64,000 nt of DNA from Thamnaconus septentrionalis (Eukaryota > Chordata > Actinopteri > Tetraodontiformes > Monacanthidae), in contig CM020516.1 in the NCBI GenBank assembly GCA_009823395.1, positions 787,501 through 851,500 on the forward strand, read 5' to 3'. Below are positions 1 to 23,925 of the stretch, piece after piece. The notes under the pieces were generated by a model, which saw only the letters and a program-made list of their open reading frames with translations, did no database searches and was not told the origin of the DNA. A program made the translations under genes and the position numbers. The stretch's first letter is position 1, and every line of letters starts with the position of its first letter.

Positions 1-1387
1 CGGCCGGAGAGAGTGAGATCATCAGCAAAGAGACAAACTAGTGCTCCTCGCCATGACACCGCAACACAAAGTGAGTTTGCATATTTGCAGTATATCATGA
101 CAATGACATTAGTGAAGCGCGGGGACAACACGAGGTGACCGCAGGCTTGAAATTCCTGAGAGGACTCCACCAAATGGGCCTGATGCTGAGTGGAGCAGCA
201 CGTGTCACACTTCTTACACTTACCACACACAGACACAGAGGTATAAACACACACGCACACACACACACTCACTCACACACACACTGAGCAGCTTCAGGAT
301 CAATCAAGTGCTGCCAAGGTGAATGTGTTTCAACTTGATTCATTTGTGAAGCGATGATATGAAACAGTTTTAATATGTCAAATATAACATAAAGCAGTAT
401 TACAGTAGCGGTATCTTAGTGATGCATTTTATTTCATTTTGTGGGTTTATTGAATTGATTGACAAGAACCAAAAATGTTTCATTTCTTTGGGAAGGTGTT
501 GGGCAGCAGTGGCGTACAGAAGGGCCTGTGTGGAATGCGTATGAGAGCGAGACGGTGGGGAGTGACCAGGCGGTCAGCAAGAGGAGGAAATAAAGTGAAA
601 AAGCAGAGAGGAATACGGGCTCTAGCTGGAATTTTTGTTCAGGAGGAAAAGTAAAAAAGAAAGAAGAGAGAGAGAGAGAGAGAGGCAGCATGGTGTTGAA
701 GCTGTTGTCTTTCTCTCAGTGGTCTTCTTCAAAGGCAGCCTGGCCCTGATGGCTTTACCAGCCACTGCTGCTGCTGCTGCTGCTGCTGCAGGGACTCACA
801 CCACCCAGACACACACTGCCAGCTCCGAGCCACAACCACAGGTGAACCTGCACACACACACACACACACTCACAGTGACTCTCACAGGTTGACGTGGTCT
901 CAAAGAGTGACCTGGATGACAGACAGAGAGAGTGAGGACTGCTGGTGGAGTAAAATCATACTGTACATACAGAACAAAGTGGGAGGAGATGGAAGTGGGA
1001 GAATCATCAGTGGTCTGGTGATTAACCTGCAACTGTCAGGAAGAATCAAGGGGATAGGATGTGTGTGCCTGCATGCAGCAGTGCTCTCCAGTGCCTCATG
1101 GTGGGATGCCACTGATATATGTTTCCTCAAACTAGCAGGAATGAAGAAGTTTGGAAATTTGGGTGGAATGGAAATGTGTTTATAGAGAAGAGGAGAGTGG
1201 TACTTGGAAGCACATCAGTCAGTTGTCAAGCTGCAGATACATGCAGCTCGCGTCATGAAATAAAAAGTAGCTCCCTGTGCTACTTGTATTACCTCTGTCA
1301 TTAAAAATCAAAGCAAATTCTGAGCACTACCGTGTCTTTCATAACCATCAGTCAAAAAAAAATTGAAAAACTATGGTATAATGTATT

Positions 1388-1700
1388 CAGGTGGCCCTGA
1401 TGGCCCCGGTGGCCCTGGTGGCCCTGGTGGCCCTGATAGAACCGGGCCCTGGTGGAGCCTGGCCCTAGTTGCCCCGGTAGCCCTGTTGGAGCCTGGTGGC
1501 CCTGGTGGCCCTGGTGGCCCTGGTGGAGCCTGGTGGCCCTGGTGGAGCCTGATGGCCCTGGTGGCCCTGATAGAACCTGGCCCTGTTGGAGCCTGGTGGC
1601 CCTGGTGGCCCTGTTGGAGCCTGGTGGCCCTGGTGGAGCCTGGTGGCCCTGATAGAACCTGGCCCTGTTGGAGCCTGGTGGCCCTGGTGGCCTTGGTGGA
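1388..1700. repeat. GGCCCTGGT-based minisatellite
   Basis: About 310 bp of tandem 9-bp units (GGCCCTGGT and variants, with interspersed GATAGAACC and GGAGCCT). Because the unit is a multiple of three, four frames stay open and read as Gly-Pro or Trp-Pro repeats. They resemble collagen but show no strict Gly-X-Y pattern or flanking domain, so this is not a gene. Confidence 0.85.
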
Positions 1701-1952
1701 ACGCCCTCCTGGCACTGTGCTGTCTCAGGGGTGCGAGCAGCAGAGCTACAGTTTGGTGGGGGGTGGAGGAGGCCGTCAGTGGGGTGTATTATCTCCTCCG
1801 CCGGGCCCTGTCAGCGCCCGTCAGCCCTGGTGGCGAGAGAGAAGGTCGCTCATATCACACAGGCACTGATAACCCCTGAGGAGAGGAGCTGAGGAGACAC
1901 CTCGCTGCTGTCCAGCAGCTCCATGGACTGACAGCACATCCAGCCACTCACT

Positions 1953-1986
<34 letters not shown>

Positions 1987-2441
1987 CATCTTTCTTTGAT
2001 TTCTTGCAAGCATTGTGCTAACCTAATGTTTTAACAGAATGTTACAGAAAAGGTCTCATTATTTCATAACTAGAGTCTGATTAATGGCAGCACGTTGTGT
2101 TAGCATTTCTAAAACGTAAGTGGGCTTACGAAGAGCTTCGGAATACAGCTTCAAAAATAATGAGAGTTGTGTGAGTGGGACAGAAATGAGCCAATCCAAG
2201 CTAATTATTCTAACTTGGAGCCAATCGTCAGGACCTTCCCAGAATACGCTGCCAGACTCTGGCTGCCTCGCTGCTTATCAGCACCTGAAATAGCCACCAG
2301 GGTTAACAAGGAGCTCAGTGCCACACTGACCTGACCTGTCTGACCCCCACTGACGGACCACCGCAGCCCTGAAGGATGGAGCAATATGCAGTGGAACGTC
2401 AGATATCACAGCATCCACGGAGTTGACATTTCCAACCGAGC

Positions 2442-2662
2442 TGTGTTTCCATGCCAAAATAAAAGCCAGATTCTGAAAGTTTCAGCTGCGGTTTGCAGGT
2501 GTTTCCATTGAATGGTGTGAAGCACATGAGCCTCATTCTGGTCAGATGTGGTCCAGTGAGACGCCACCTTGAGGAGGCCGGAGGGACAAAACATTTGGCC
2601 AGTTTTTTATTTTTTATGGCCATATTTAGGTTTTGCACAGTTCTAGGTGTGATGGAAACACA
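2442..2662. mobile_element. MITE-like element with 11-bp terminal inverted repeats
   Basis: The sequence starts TGTGTTTCCAT and ends ATGGAAACACA, a perfect 11-bp inverted repeat around 221 bp. An internal segment at 2492-2516 is repeated almost exactly at 56297-56321, and the following GTGAGAC/GAGGAGG block is also shared, so this is a dispersed family. No coding capacity. Superfamily not assigned. Confidence 0.6.
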
Positions 2663-3485
2663 AACTGAGCCACTGCAGCCTCCAACCTCTGACCGAGTGG
2701 ACCGCAGCAAAGTGCAGCAGACCCCCGACCACTGTGGTGGTGCTGCTGGTGCGATGGCTCACCTGCTGTCCAACAATAGTCTTTGTTTTAATGGGAGGCC
2801 TCAGTGTTGCATTTCACACCGCAGTCTTTCTCATAAAATGAGTTTATTCTCATATTTTCATGAGATCCAGAAGACATTTTCAGCATTTCTGTATTTATAT
2901 ATGCACAAACTGTGAACATGATGCTTGTGTAAGCATCATTTTGCTGCCATAGCTGCAGCATGGCTGCCTCTCAGGGCCCTGCAGAGCACACGAAGGGCTT
3001 GTTGGATGGGAGGCAGGTTGTGGGGAAGCTAAATGTTTTGCTTGTTCTCTTGATGTCAGTGTGTGTGCTTGTGTGTGTTGGGGGTGGGAGCGGGCCGTAC
3101 CAGTTGATACATCTAATGTGAAAAGAGCCGGCGCTCTGACAGGAGCTGTCACTGGAATAGCAGGGGGGTCCTTATCAATCAACCCCCCCTCAGCCGCCAA
3201 TCAAATCCTCTCACCGCGGAAACGCGGCTACTGTTATCTGCACAGCTGTCAGCTCCGTCCCAAGTGGGTTCGGACCCGAAAGCAGCCGCCGCTGACAAAA
3301 GTTAGCCGAGAAAATGATCAAACAAAAACTCCTGTGAAGTGAAGCGTCGCAAAAATAAATAAATAAATAAATCAATAAAATGTGTGGAATGGTTGAAGGC
3401 TCTGACTGATCAGGAAGAGGAAAGTTTAGATGTTCCAACACGTCTCCTCCTCTCCTCTCCCCAGCTAAGCTCTGTCCTCTCACTC

Positions 3486-3522
<37 letters not shown>

Positions 3523-3672
3523 CACTGCTCTACTGTCACAGAGATAGAAAGGTGAACTGTGGGCTTTGTTTAACAGTAGCTGGATGAATATGTAAAGAAG
3601 AGCTCATAAATAAAGAGCTGAAAGACACCCAGCTGAGGTTGTTGTGGGCTGGCCTCTGGCAAGACACATGCA

Positions 3673-3730
<58 letters not shown>

Positions 3731-3882
3731 GGTCTTTTCAGGCCAAGACAAGCAGCAGCACTCAATCAAAGGTCTGTAAGGGAAATAGTTGTTAATAGAT
3801 CAATCACCTGGAGGATGAGACCAACTAAGAAACCATCCGTCTCTGGCTGAAGCTTCAAAATAAAGGATGAGCCCCGGCATCT

Positions 3883-3904
3883 CTGCTGCCGCTGCTGCTG
3901 CTGC

Positions 3905-3976
<72 letters not shown>
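3883..3976. repeat. (CTG)n / (CAG)n trinucleotide tract
   Basis: About 31 CTG-type units with two CCG interruptions near the left end, followed by CCCACATT and poly-A. No exon context; the poly-Ala and poly-Leu reading frames are side effects of the repeat. Confidence 0.9.
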
Positions 3977-3977
<1 letters not shown>

Positions 3978-4305
3978 CACATTAAAAAAAAAGAAAAGAA
4001 AAGATAGGAGGTTTTGCAAAGTGAACAAACATCATTAGATTTAATTGGTGCGTACGGTGTTGGACATTGTGTTGGACAGAAACGAATCCTCTGTTACTCC
4101 AGTTTCAATGCATCAGTCTTGACTGTTGAGTGGCTGCCAGAGCACGACTGCAGTGTGGAGGAAACAACAACAGAATAGAAGAGAAAGACAAGAGCAGAGA
4201 GTGAGTGACTGTGTGTGTGTGTGTGTGTGTTCAAAAGAGAGAGAGAGAGAGAGAGGAAAGAGCATAGCTTACATAGCTGAAATGCCTGATGTTTATGTGT
4301 TTGTG

Positions 4306-4396
<91 letters not shown>

Positions 4397-6649
4397 CATG
4401 AAGTGTGTGCTGCAGCCCAGCTCCAGTGTGCTGCACTGCGCTGCGCTGCAAACTCTGCAGAGTCCCTCCAACCTCTGTGGATTTCACTTCCTCTCTTCCC
4501 TCTCTTCCCTCTCTTCCCTCTCTTCCCTCTCTTCCTTCCTCTTCACCTCCTCCACTGTCCTCAGCTGCTCTCCACATCCGACATATGGACCCAAACAGGG
4601 TCCCAGAAAACCCCTTTGACGGACCTCCACCCATAACCTCTGCACTCTGAGGTCACACATGATACCTGCCTCCAAACCCTAAATCCAGCTGACCTCCCTT
4701 TGACATCACTGTGGCGTCACCAGAGACCCTCACTGCCCCCCCATCCTCCCCCACCTCCACCGTAACCCCCCCCCCTCCCTCCCTGTAACACTGGTAAACT
4801 GTTGTTTCTTATTTTTAAAGAGGGTTTCATGACGGAAGTGAAGCTTGCTCCCAGCAGTCGAGTGCCAGCAGCTTCTCTCTCCAGCTGCCTTCCGCTCCCT
4901 CGCTCCTGCTCCTCTCCTCCGGCTCCTCTCACCTCTCCGCCCTCCCACCGGCTATTATTGTGGCATGCTGGCCACCGTCCACGCTGCAATCATCATAGCT
5001 GCGGCGGCCCGCGCGTTCAACACGCACTGCGCTGTGATTCCGACAAATGGGTGTGAGTGGAGGACACGGAGCTGGATGGCTGGAGGAGGAGGAGGAGGAG
5101 GAGGAGGGGAAGAAGGAGGAGGTGGTGGTGGTGGAGGAGGGGAGGAGGAGGAGGAGGAGGAGGAGAAGGGACAGCAGAGTTTGGCAGTGGTGCTGTCTTC
5201 AGTTCTGGCAGTTGCTCTGGTGGACCAAGTCATGTGACTGTAGTGAAGTGGAAGGTTGGTTGAGTATAGATGAGTTTGGTGCATCAAATTCAGCAAAATT
5301 CAAATGGCCAAACCAGCTTTGAGTTTGAGTTCATGTTGAGAAATCATGCAAAAGCATCTTTTTTCCCCCCCCCGCCGGTCTCAACATCAGGGCCGAGCCC
5401 TCACACGCTGCTTCTGATGCCTTCAAATACACACACATTGCATAAGAAATACTGCTTTTCTTGCTTAGATGTTGAGAGTCAATGAAACCAGCGGCGGCGC
5501 AGTCAATTCAAGTCGGCTTGGTTTCTGCCTCTTCCAATTTCCATGAGCTGAACGTGCCGTTGGCGTATTGATAAAATATCTGCATGTCTGCTCTCAACAC
5601 TGCACTGGTTTTGTTTATTGCCTTCGTCAGAGCAGTGCAGTCAGACGCCACGTTCAGTGTGAATACACAAGACATCTGAAAATCCATACTGGCCCAACCG
5701 GTCCTGCTGCCAGTCCAACTGGAGGTGCTGTCACTGTTGTGTATTACACTGACTGACTGTGTAGTCGTGGCGATGGTGGTTTTGATCGTCTTTCACGTCC
5801 TGCAATCTTCTAGGAGAAAAAACATCAGCGTTTACTTTTGCTTCTAGAATGGACGACATAGAAGCTTGATTGATCTCACAGTGGGGAGACATGCAGCAAT
5901 ACACTGCAGTGAAGGGGATTATATAATAAAGACATAAAATAAGATATCTATTGATTAAGCAAGCAATTAAAACCATATTCTTCTTCTTCTTTGGTAGTTT
6001 GACATGTGTAGACTTCACATGATAACCTGGTGTCCTCTAGTTTGATGAAGCCTCCAGCAGGTCAAGTGTAGCAGCATCCTGGCGACTGACCCGGGGCTGA
6101 GAAGTGGAGCTCAGTCCTCCAGCAGCTCGCAGCGTCCAGAATGTGGCCAGCAGGCAAATGACAGCTTTGCGTTGGTCAGCGTGTGCTGTGGGTCCAAACG
6201 TGGAGCGAAGTCCACTGGGAGCGCTGGGAGGACGCCTCCGACCACATCTCCAGCTGGAAGCAGTGCTCTCACCTCTCCCTCTGCTGGGAAGTCAAGTCGC
6301 CGCGTTATTCATCCACTGAACTGGAAGAAATTCTCCCCAGTTTGCAGACACTGACTGCAAGAACATCAAACGCAACAAGACGTCGGTCTTCTTGAAGGTC
6401 CAGTGTGTGAGATTTCTCAGGAAGCCTAACGGCAGGTTTCACATTAGGCCACTGCCAGACCACTGCCTGAAATAATGGCAGCACAAGATGGCAGCTAACC
6501 AGGAGTAATATTGCATTTGAGAAAACCAAATGACTTTTAAAAGACTTCTTAATGTATTTCCGGCAGAATGTGAAGGTTCCACCAACATAAAAACCACACA
6601 TCAAGCCAAATGTTGCACACTGGACCAAGAGAGCAAAGTGAGCGCACTG

Positions 6650-7560
6650 CTGAGAGGCGTCAACAACAGATTGAGGAGTAACCTCGGTATGATAGGATAC
6701 AAATGGATCTCCTCAGTGCTGCTCCGTGGCGAGTGGCCACTTCAAACAGGCGCTACTGGTGGCCAAAGCGCCGTTAGCAGCCCATCAAACTGCAGGTGAG
6801 CTCTGCAGAAAGCCAACGAGCTGGTTTGTATCTTTACACCCCCTGCTCAAGCGGCGGCCCGGCCAAACGCGGCTGCACCTGGAGGCGCTGCCATTGTTGC
6901 GTCTCATGTATTAGTGACCGTAAAGAGCCTTCATAGGGCCCAATAGAGCGACGGCGGGACCCCCTCCAGAAGGCCGGAGTGGGAAACGGCTGTATTGTTA
7001 TTCGCCGAGGCAGACACTCTCCCTTTTGAGCGCTGTAGGGGGAGCCACCGTTACAGGTAGTTGCGAACTGTCACTACTGGTTGAGATGAGGGCCCGCCAC
7101 ACAATGAGCCGCCGCCGGGCACAATGACTTCAAATAGGTTCGGAGGTAAACTGCCTCCACACAACTGAGGCTCGGGCCCCATCAAGTAACAGACAGCGGG
7201 GCCATTTTGCGTATTAAGTCGTGTATTGGTTGCCTTTCGGCCTTTCGGGAGCGTCGTAAACGAACAAAGTAATAAGTTGTCTGCGTCACGTTTGCCAGTG
7301 AAAGGAGGCTGAATGGAGGCGGGGCGCTGTGACGTTGTTGTGAGCCTGCAAAGCAATTAGGCAGCGGTGAAACGGAGGAAGCTGCCGGGAGCCGCGGCCA
7401 GTCTGAGGGTCCCGGCAGACCCACGGGCTGGAGCTGCAACTTTAACTGCAAAGCTGCTATTGTCACGCCAGCCTTTGTTACACCTGTTATGTTCTTCTGG
7501 GCCGTGTGGGAAAGAGGCTCGGCATGCATTCCACTGTCCTCTAGTGGCAGTTTTTGTGAA
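6650..7560. promoter_or_regulatory. Candidate conserved non-coding region
   Basis: About 900 bp of unique, repeat-poor, GC-balanced sequence in a repeat-rich neighbourhood, with short AT-rich cores (CCATTGTT, GCATTCC, TGTATTAGTGACC) and no credible exon. This is the texture of conserved enhancers around lbx/tlx loci, but conservation cannot be seen from one genome. Confidence 0.25.
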
Positions 7561-10500
7561 GTGCAGCCCAGGACGGAGAATTTATGAACGATAAAGCGAG
7601 AAAAGCCTTTAAAAACCAGGAGGAGTGAACAAAAGTGAACTTTGAATCTTTGGAATATTGAAACTTGGTTTATACCAATATTATTGTCACGTTATTAAAA
7701 TGTCTAACAGTGGTGTTACTCTTGTTTTTCTTCTTTCGGATTTCAGATTTGTCGTCATTGTCACAGAAACAACCAAATTAGGTTTGGAGTTCATCGTCAC
7801 TGCAGAGTCAAAGCAAAGAGCGCAGTGCAGGGCAGGAACATATTGTCAGATACATGGAGATGATGACACAGTGCAGCCGTTCAAAGTCCAGTTTCAGTGC
7901 ATGAAACTGTCCAAGAACCTGGAGAAGAGGAAGATACCAGATCTTCCTCTTCCATCTCCAAGGTGGAGCAATGCACAGTGGCACAGTCCCAACTGGATGA
8001 AAGAACTCTGAAGATTCACTCTGGTTGCACGATGCACTGCACGACAGCTTCCGCCATCCAGCCTGGTCTGCAGAGTTCTTCACCAAGCTCCGGTTGACCC
8101 TGGCAGCCGAGCACCGAGAGCTTCTCCCTGACCTGGAGCTGGGAACACCGTCCTGTGAACAATGTGCCGCACCACATGCACATCAGTATAGTTAGGACAC
8201 CCTTAAATAGTTAATCATTAACCTTTGACCCTGACAATAGCCCAACATTTCCACTTACACACACACACACACACAGTGCTCATCCACATCAAAGCCAGCA
8301 GGTGGAAAACGCCTTGAACACACACACACACGTTGAGGAAGAAAAGGCGGCGATCACCATGAGAGTGGCTTTAATGATGTGGGGGAATAAACGTGTGAGT
8401 AGCGCAGCAGCCGACAGAAACCAGGCCCGCTGGAAACAACACGGATGCATATTGGCTGCAGCGTTAGCATTCAAGCATCTGCGGGCCTGTCTGTAGCCCC
8501 GGGGTGAGGCGGCCGGGACCATTAGCATTTAAAACAGGAAGGACCCTCCCACCCCCGTCCTCCCAGGCAGCCGTGGACAGACAGCTAGTGGCCAACCAGG
8601 CCAGCGCCTCTGGTCTGGACCCGAGCAGCAGTGGATTCTACTGGCCTGCTGGACCCGTTCTGGCGCCTCTGTGGTGCTTTCAGCACCATGTCATCGTTCA
8701 CAGGCAGTTCAGCGAGCAGGGCAGTGGTAGGGGGCGCTGCAGCTCTGAACTTGACAGCAGAGCCGATCAGAAGCGTCAGAACAAAGGTTCTGTTCTGTGG
8801 AGGGAAACAGGAGAGGACGGTGGAAGCAGGCCATTATTCAACATCAAGCCCAGCCTTTCAGTGAAGATCCATCAGATGGAATCAAAACTGGCATCACGGA
8901 TCATTGTACAAGCGACTGTCGTTTAGTTACACAATTTCCCAGTAACGTAACTAATTACAATGATCTTCAGTTTGTAATTAAATCAGGTAACGACATTACG
9001 TGCAGCTCACTTCTCCCCCAACCATGACTTCACTAATGACTTTTTTAAATAACAAGTAAGATGGTGGCGACTGTTCGGTGCACATACAATACGATCCTGT
9101 GGCCACTGGAGGGCGCTCGAGATGATTGAAGGTGCTGCCCAGTGAAGGTTTTCCAGGAATCCACTCCTAAAAATCTAAATATTTATGACAGGAACACACA
9201 GGGAAAAGAAATAAGAAAAGAGAGAAACCATCCTGCTGTGACACTGAAGGAAAAACACTGAAGGAATGATACTTAGTTTCAGTGTACTGACACCTATGAT
9301 CATTACAACAACAAAATAGAAGCTTTTTACAACAACTTGCCAGGCTGGCACTCTTTGTCTTACAGTTCCACTGCAGACTTATTTACTTATTATTACCATT
9401 ATTGTGAAAGGACACCAAATAGGTTGAGTTGTCTATACCCACGTGTTCTTTCACTCTGGCCTGATGTTAAAAATGCGTGGACTGGTGTGTGACCGCAGGG
9501 TACGAAAGGTCAGAAGACAAAAAGACAAAAGGTGAGCTGGCTGGCTTGCTGCCGCCAAGCAGTGGCACAGACGTAGCACAGACGTAGCAGAGACGTGTCA
9601 TATCTGGCAGCTACATGCAAGAGTGCCTCCACTCCAGCATCAGACTGAGCGGAGGAGGTCCAGCAGCAACACCTTCACTCAGAAGCCATCTTCTGGGAGC
9701 GATGGTCCAGTCCGGCGCTGATCTGAGGGCAAACATCACAGTGGCACAGCGCTGGGTGTGGTGAGAGAAGAACCTACTCAATGAGGGGGTTTGAAGCTTG
9801 GCTTCCTGACCACGTCACCTTACAGTTGAAATAAATGAGAGAAAAAAACAATAATAAAAATAGAAAATGATATTTTCTATTTAATGCAATGGGGCCACAA
9901 TTCAAAGGCAGTTAAGGACCCTGAACCACGAACAGTCAGATTCTAATTTATTTATAATGTTTGTTGAAAGCACCCGAGTAGGAGAGTAGAAAGTCATTAC
10001 ATGAAATACATGAAAGTACAAAAGCACACATCAAGAATCATGAGACTTGATGGACGGCAAAACACAGGCAGAGAATAAAATCAACACATCTGCACCAAAC
10101 TACACACAACCTGTCAAATGAAAAAAACACATCCATTCAGAAACAATAGGATATTACAAAAATGTAATTGCAGTTATATTGAAGTTTGAGCACTGGCTAA
10201 AAGCATTTTATACAGTCCATGTTGTGACATACAGCAGTTTGCTCCCCTGCACTGTTGACCTGCGGTGCTTTACTGCGCACAAATGAAGCAGCAGATCCAT
10301 TAAAAAAAAAAACAGCAGTCTTGGTATTTACCTTTAGAAAGTGTTTTGAAACAACAATGCAGTCATCATTAAGCAGTTATTACACCACAAACTATAAATG
10401 GTGTCAGCATCAGTTACTGTACAGAGAGGTGGTGCAGCAGCAGCAGCAGCAGCAGCAGCTCTGCCTTGTCAACACTTTCCTCACCAGTGTCTCCAGTTCA

Positions 10501-11099
10501 ACTCTGGTGTTTCTTCCACTGTTTGGGGCTGAAACTGAGAAGCTGGTCAGGCTGCCAGTTGGTCTGTCAAGGTAGCAAACCGCAGTGAAACCTCACCGCC
10601 AGAAGCACCAACCAAGGACGTGAAAAGCGGGAGGTCGCCTCTGGTTTAGCAGCCAAGTCGGAGCGTCTGTCAGGAAGACAGCGGAATGACACCAGACAGT
10701 GTTTTGGTTGACGACCGCACAGCAGTGCGAAAAAGCAAACACATTGCAGTGAGATCAATCAGAGTGATTAGTGATCAAGCGACTGCTCAACCTCCAACAG
10801 AGAAGACTCATCCATTCCAAGCCAGCTGTTCTCCACCACGCAGAGACAAACAACACGCAGAACAAGAGTTAATGCAACTAAACCAACGACACAACTGAAG
10901 CATCATGCTAAGAGGAACACAATGTTATTTGTAAGAAAATCCACCAATGTAAAAACCTAGTGGGACAAACTTCAATATATTTCTTTTTGCTCTGCATATA
11001 TAATATAAAATAAAGTTAATGACTCGTTTGAACACTAGATCCTACATGTTTCAGTACAGTTTAGCACCTGAACGTGATCCCGTGCGGAGGCCACCTGGG

Positions 11100-22234
<11,135 letters not shown>

Positions 22235-23339
22235 TGTAAATCCTTGTCATCGGCTTCCAGAACAACAAACGGCAGACGTCGGCTCTCTAGGCGGAGGATC
22301 TCATGGCTGTAGTAGCACAGAGTCAGCTCACCAGCAGCATGCCTGGCCTCTCGTCCAGCCAGCAGCAGACCATTACAACCCACACAGTGTCATCACATGA
22401 TAGAGAGCAGCGTGACGGCCGAGAAAAAGGCCTGCTGGAAGCAATTAACTCTTAAGTGAATTTACAAAGAGGGGAATAGAGGAGAGAGGAAGAGGAAACT
22501 ACAAGATGGTGCGCTGGAGGTCAAAAATGGAAAAGGAAACAGAAAAATATTTTAGAAAGACGTGCAGGCGTTCAGAGTGAAAGGAGGAACAGCAGAGGAG
22601 GAAAACAAGAGCTGTTGGGAATCCTGGGAAAAGGAGAGAAAGAGCTTAGAATGGTGCAGAGAGGAGGGAAGGAGGGACTTACAACATAGAATCCACGTGT
22701 GAACAACTTCCAAACAATGCTTCAACATTCAAGATTGTGGAGTGGAGTGGACCAACGTTGAGGCCATCGATGAGAAATAAACCTCACACAACCTCACCGT
22801 GGACAAAACTGCCTGATTGAACTCATCACAGACTCATGGAAGACCTGGTGGATGTTTTCTCTGACGCTTTCCTCCAGTACAATCAACTGCTACATTCCAT
22901 GGCATTTTGCATGTCCTAATCTGATGACTTTAACCTGCATGCCCCATGAAAGCTTGTTTTGTTGAGGAAATCCTCTCATTTGGCAGAAAGTGAGCCCAGA
23001 TTTCACCCTATTAGCCCCCAATCCACCACGTTACGGTTGAAATGTTAAGAAACTAGAGCAGTAATGATCGTTCATGCATGTTGAGTCCTGCAGTCGTCCA
23101 CTAGGGGAACACACACTGGTCCAGTCAAGTAGCTCCAAAGTCACTGTGAGACATGGACAGTTGACTGTCGATGGGATCGTAGAGGAAGCTTTTGCTGATG
23201 GCAATTATTTCCCTCTGCCATGCAACTCTGTATTTCACTTGGGAAGATTCCCAGCTGTCCTAAAATATATGTTGAGCAAAACTTTCACAAGGCTGTTCTG
23301 CCTGTTTTCCATGAAGAAGCACCTGTGTTTCCTGAAAAG

Positions 23340-23475
23340 GTGAAAGGTGAAAGGTCCCAGTGATCGTCACGTCCCAAAGGATGTGCAATCTGTCCTCTGT
23401 ATTTGACCCATCATCCCCTGAGGGAGCGCTGGGCAGCGGCCACGCTGCTACACCACTCTGAGGACGAGGTTGACG
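23340..23475. repeat. Dispersed teleost repeat fragment
   Basis: Contains CACGTCCCAAAGGATGTGCA, TGTATTTGACCCATC, CCTGAGGGAGCGCTGGGCAG and CGGCCACGCTGC in that order, a block recalled from very common fish interspersed repeats (probably a LINE or SINE tail). No ends, no frame. Confidence 0.5.
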
Positions 23476-23579
23476 TGGTGAAGTCCACTGTTTTTTCCTA
23501 CAAGAAAAGCAGGAAGCGTCAGTCAATTCATTCTGTTGACTCAATAAATCCTCCTCCGTGATATTCATTACGTCTTCAT

Positions 23580-23925
23580 TACTCATAACTTGGGTTGTTC
23601 TCTTCCAGAGACAAGGTTTTCTTCCACTCTTACCTTGTTGGACTGCGTCTTATCGGCTGCTATTACGGAGGCGTGACCTACCTGTCGGATCTGACAGGTG
23701 GGCCACGCCTCCCGCTGTTTGTTTGCCGCTCCCCAGGTGAGAGAGAGCATGTACGCTGTGTCAAATCCGACAGGTAGGTCACGCCCCGTAACACCAGCTG
23801 GTAAGACGCGCCACGCATTCCACCGCCTGACACCTCTGAAGAAGGCGGGAGGACTGCCGAAACATGGACAGGTAAGAGTGAAAGAAAACCTTGTCTTTAG
23901 AAAAGAACAGCCAAAGTTATCAATA
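23580..23925. mobile_element. Two inverted copies of a Penelope-like pseudo-LTR fragment
   Basis: Left copy 23580-23696 and right copy 23759-23925 (reverse orientation) share ATAACTT..G.TGTTCT, AGACAAGGTTTTCTT.CACTC and GGCGTGACCTACCTGTCGGA. The left copy lacks about 60 bp that the right keeps. On the plus strand that extra part holds CTGAAGA (23836-23842), a GGC...GCC stem and GAAAC (23859-23863). This is the order of a hammerhead ribozyme core, known from Penelope-like retroelements. No reverse transcriptase is present. Confidence 0.5.

Larger units (their letters stand above)
1..11099. other. Intergenic region downstream of slc2a15, no gene recognised
   Basis: No reading frame here resembles a known protein, and none has a convincing exon structure. 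Longer open stretches coincide with repeats (1388-1700, 3883-3976, 5080-5165) or are chance. Simple repeats: (CA)n at about 1959-1984, 3489-3521 and 3677-3728; (TG), (GA) and (CT) tracts at 4208-4392; tandem CTCTTCC at 4490-4540; GGA-rich 5083-5165; (CAG)n at 10433-10459. About 6650-7560 and 8340-8500 are unique, GC-balanced and look constrained. Roughly 8900-11099 is AT-rich; part of it may be the slc2a15 3' UTR. A minus-strand AATAAA near 9946-9953 is one possible polyadenylation signal. Confidence 0.6.

Noticed and set aside
1363..1869. 168-codon collagen-like Gly-Pro frame
   Set aside because: It is the GGCCCTGGT minisatellite read in frame; no Gly-X-Y regularity, signal peptide or flanking domain, and the other strand is equally open.
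5047..5322. Gly/Glu/Arg-rich frames
   Set aside because: A GGA-rich simple repeat; frames on both strands are open for that reason.
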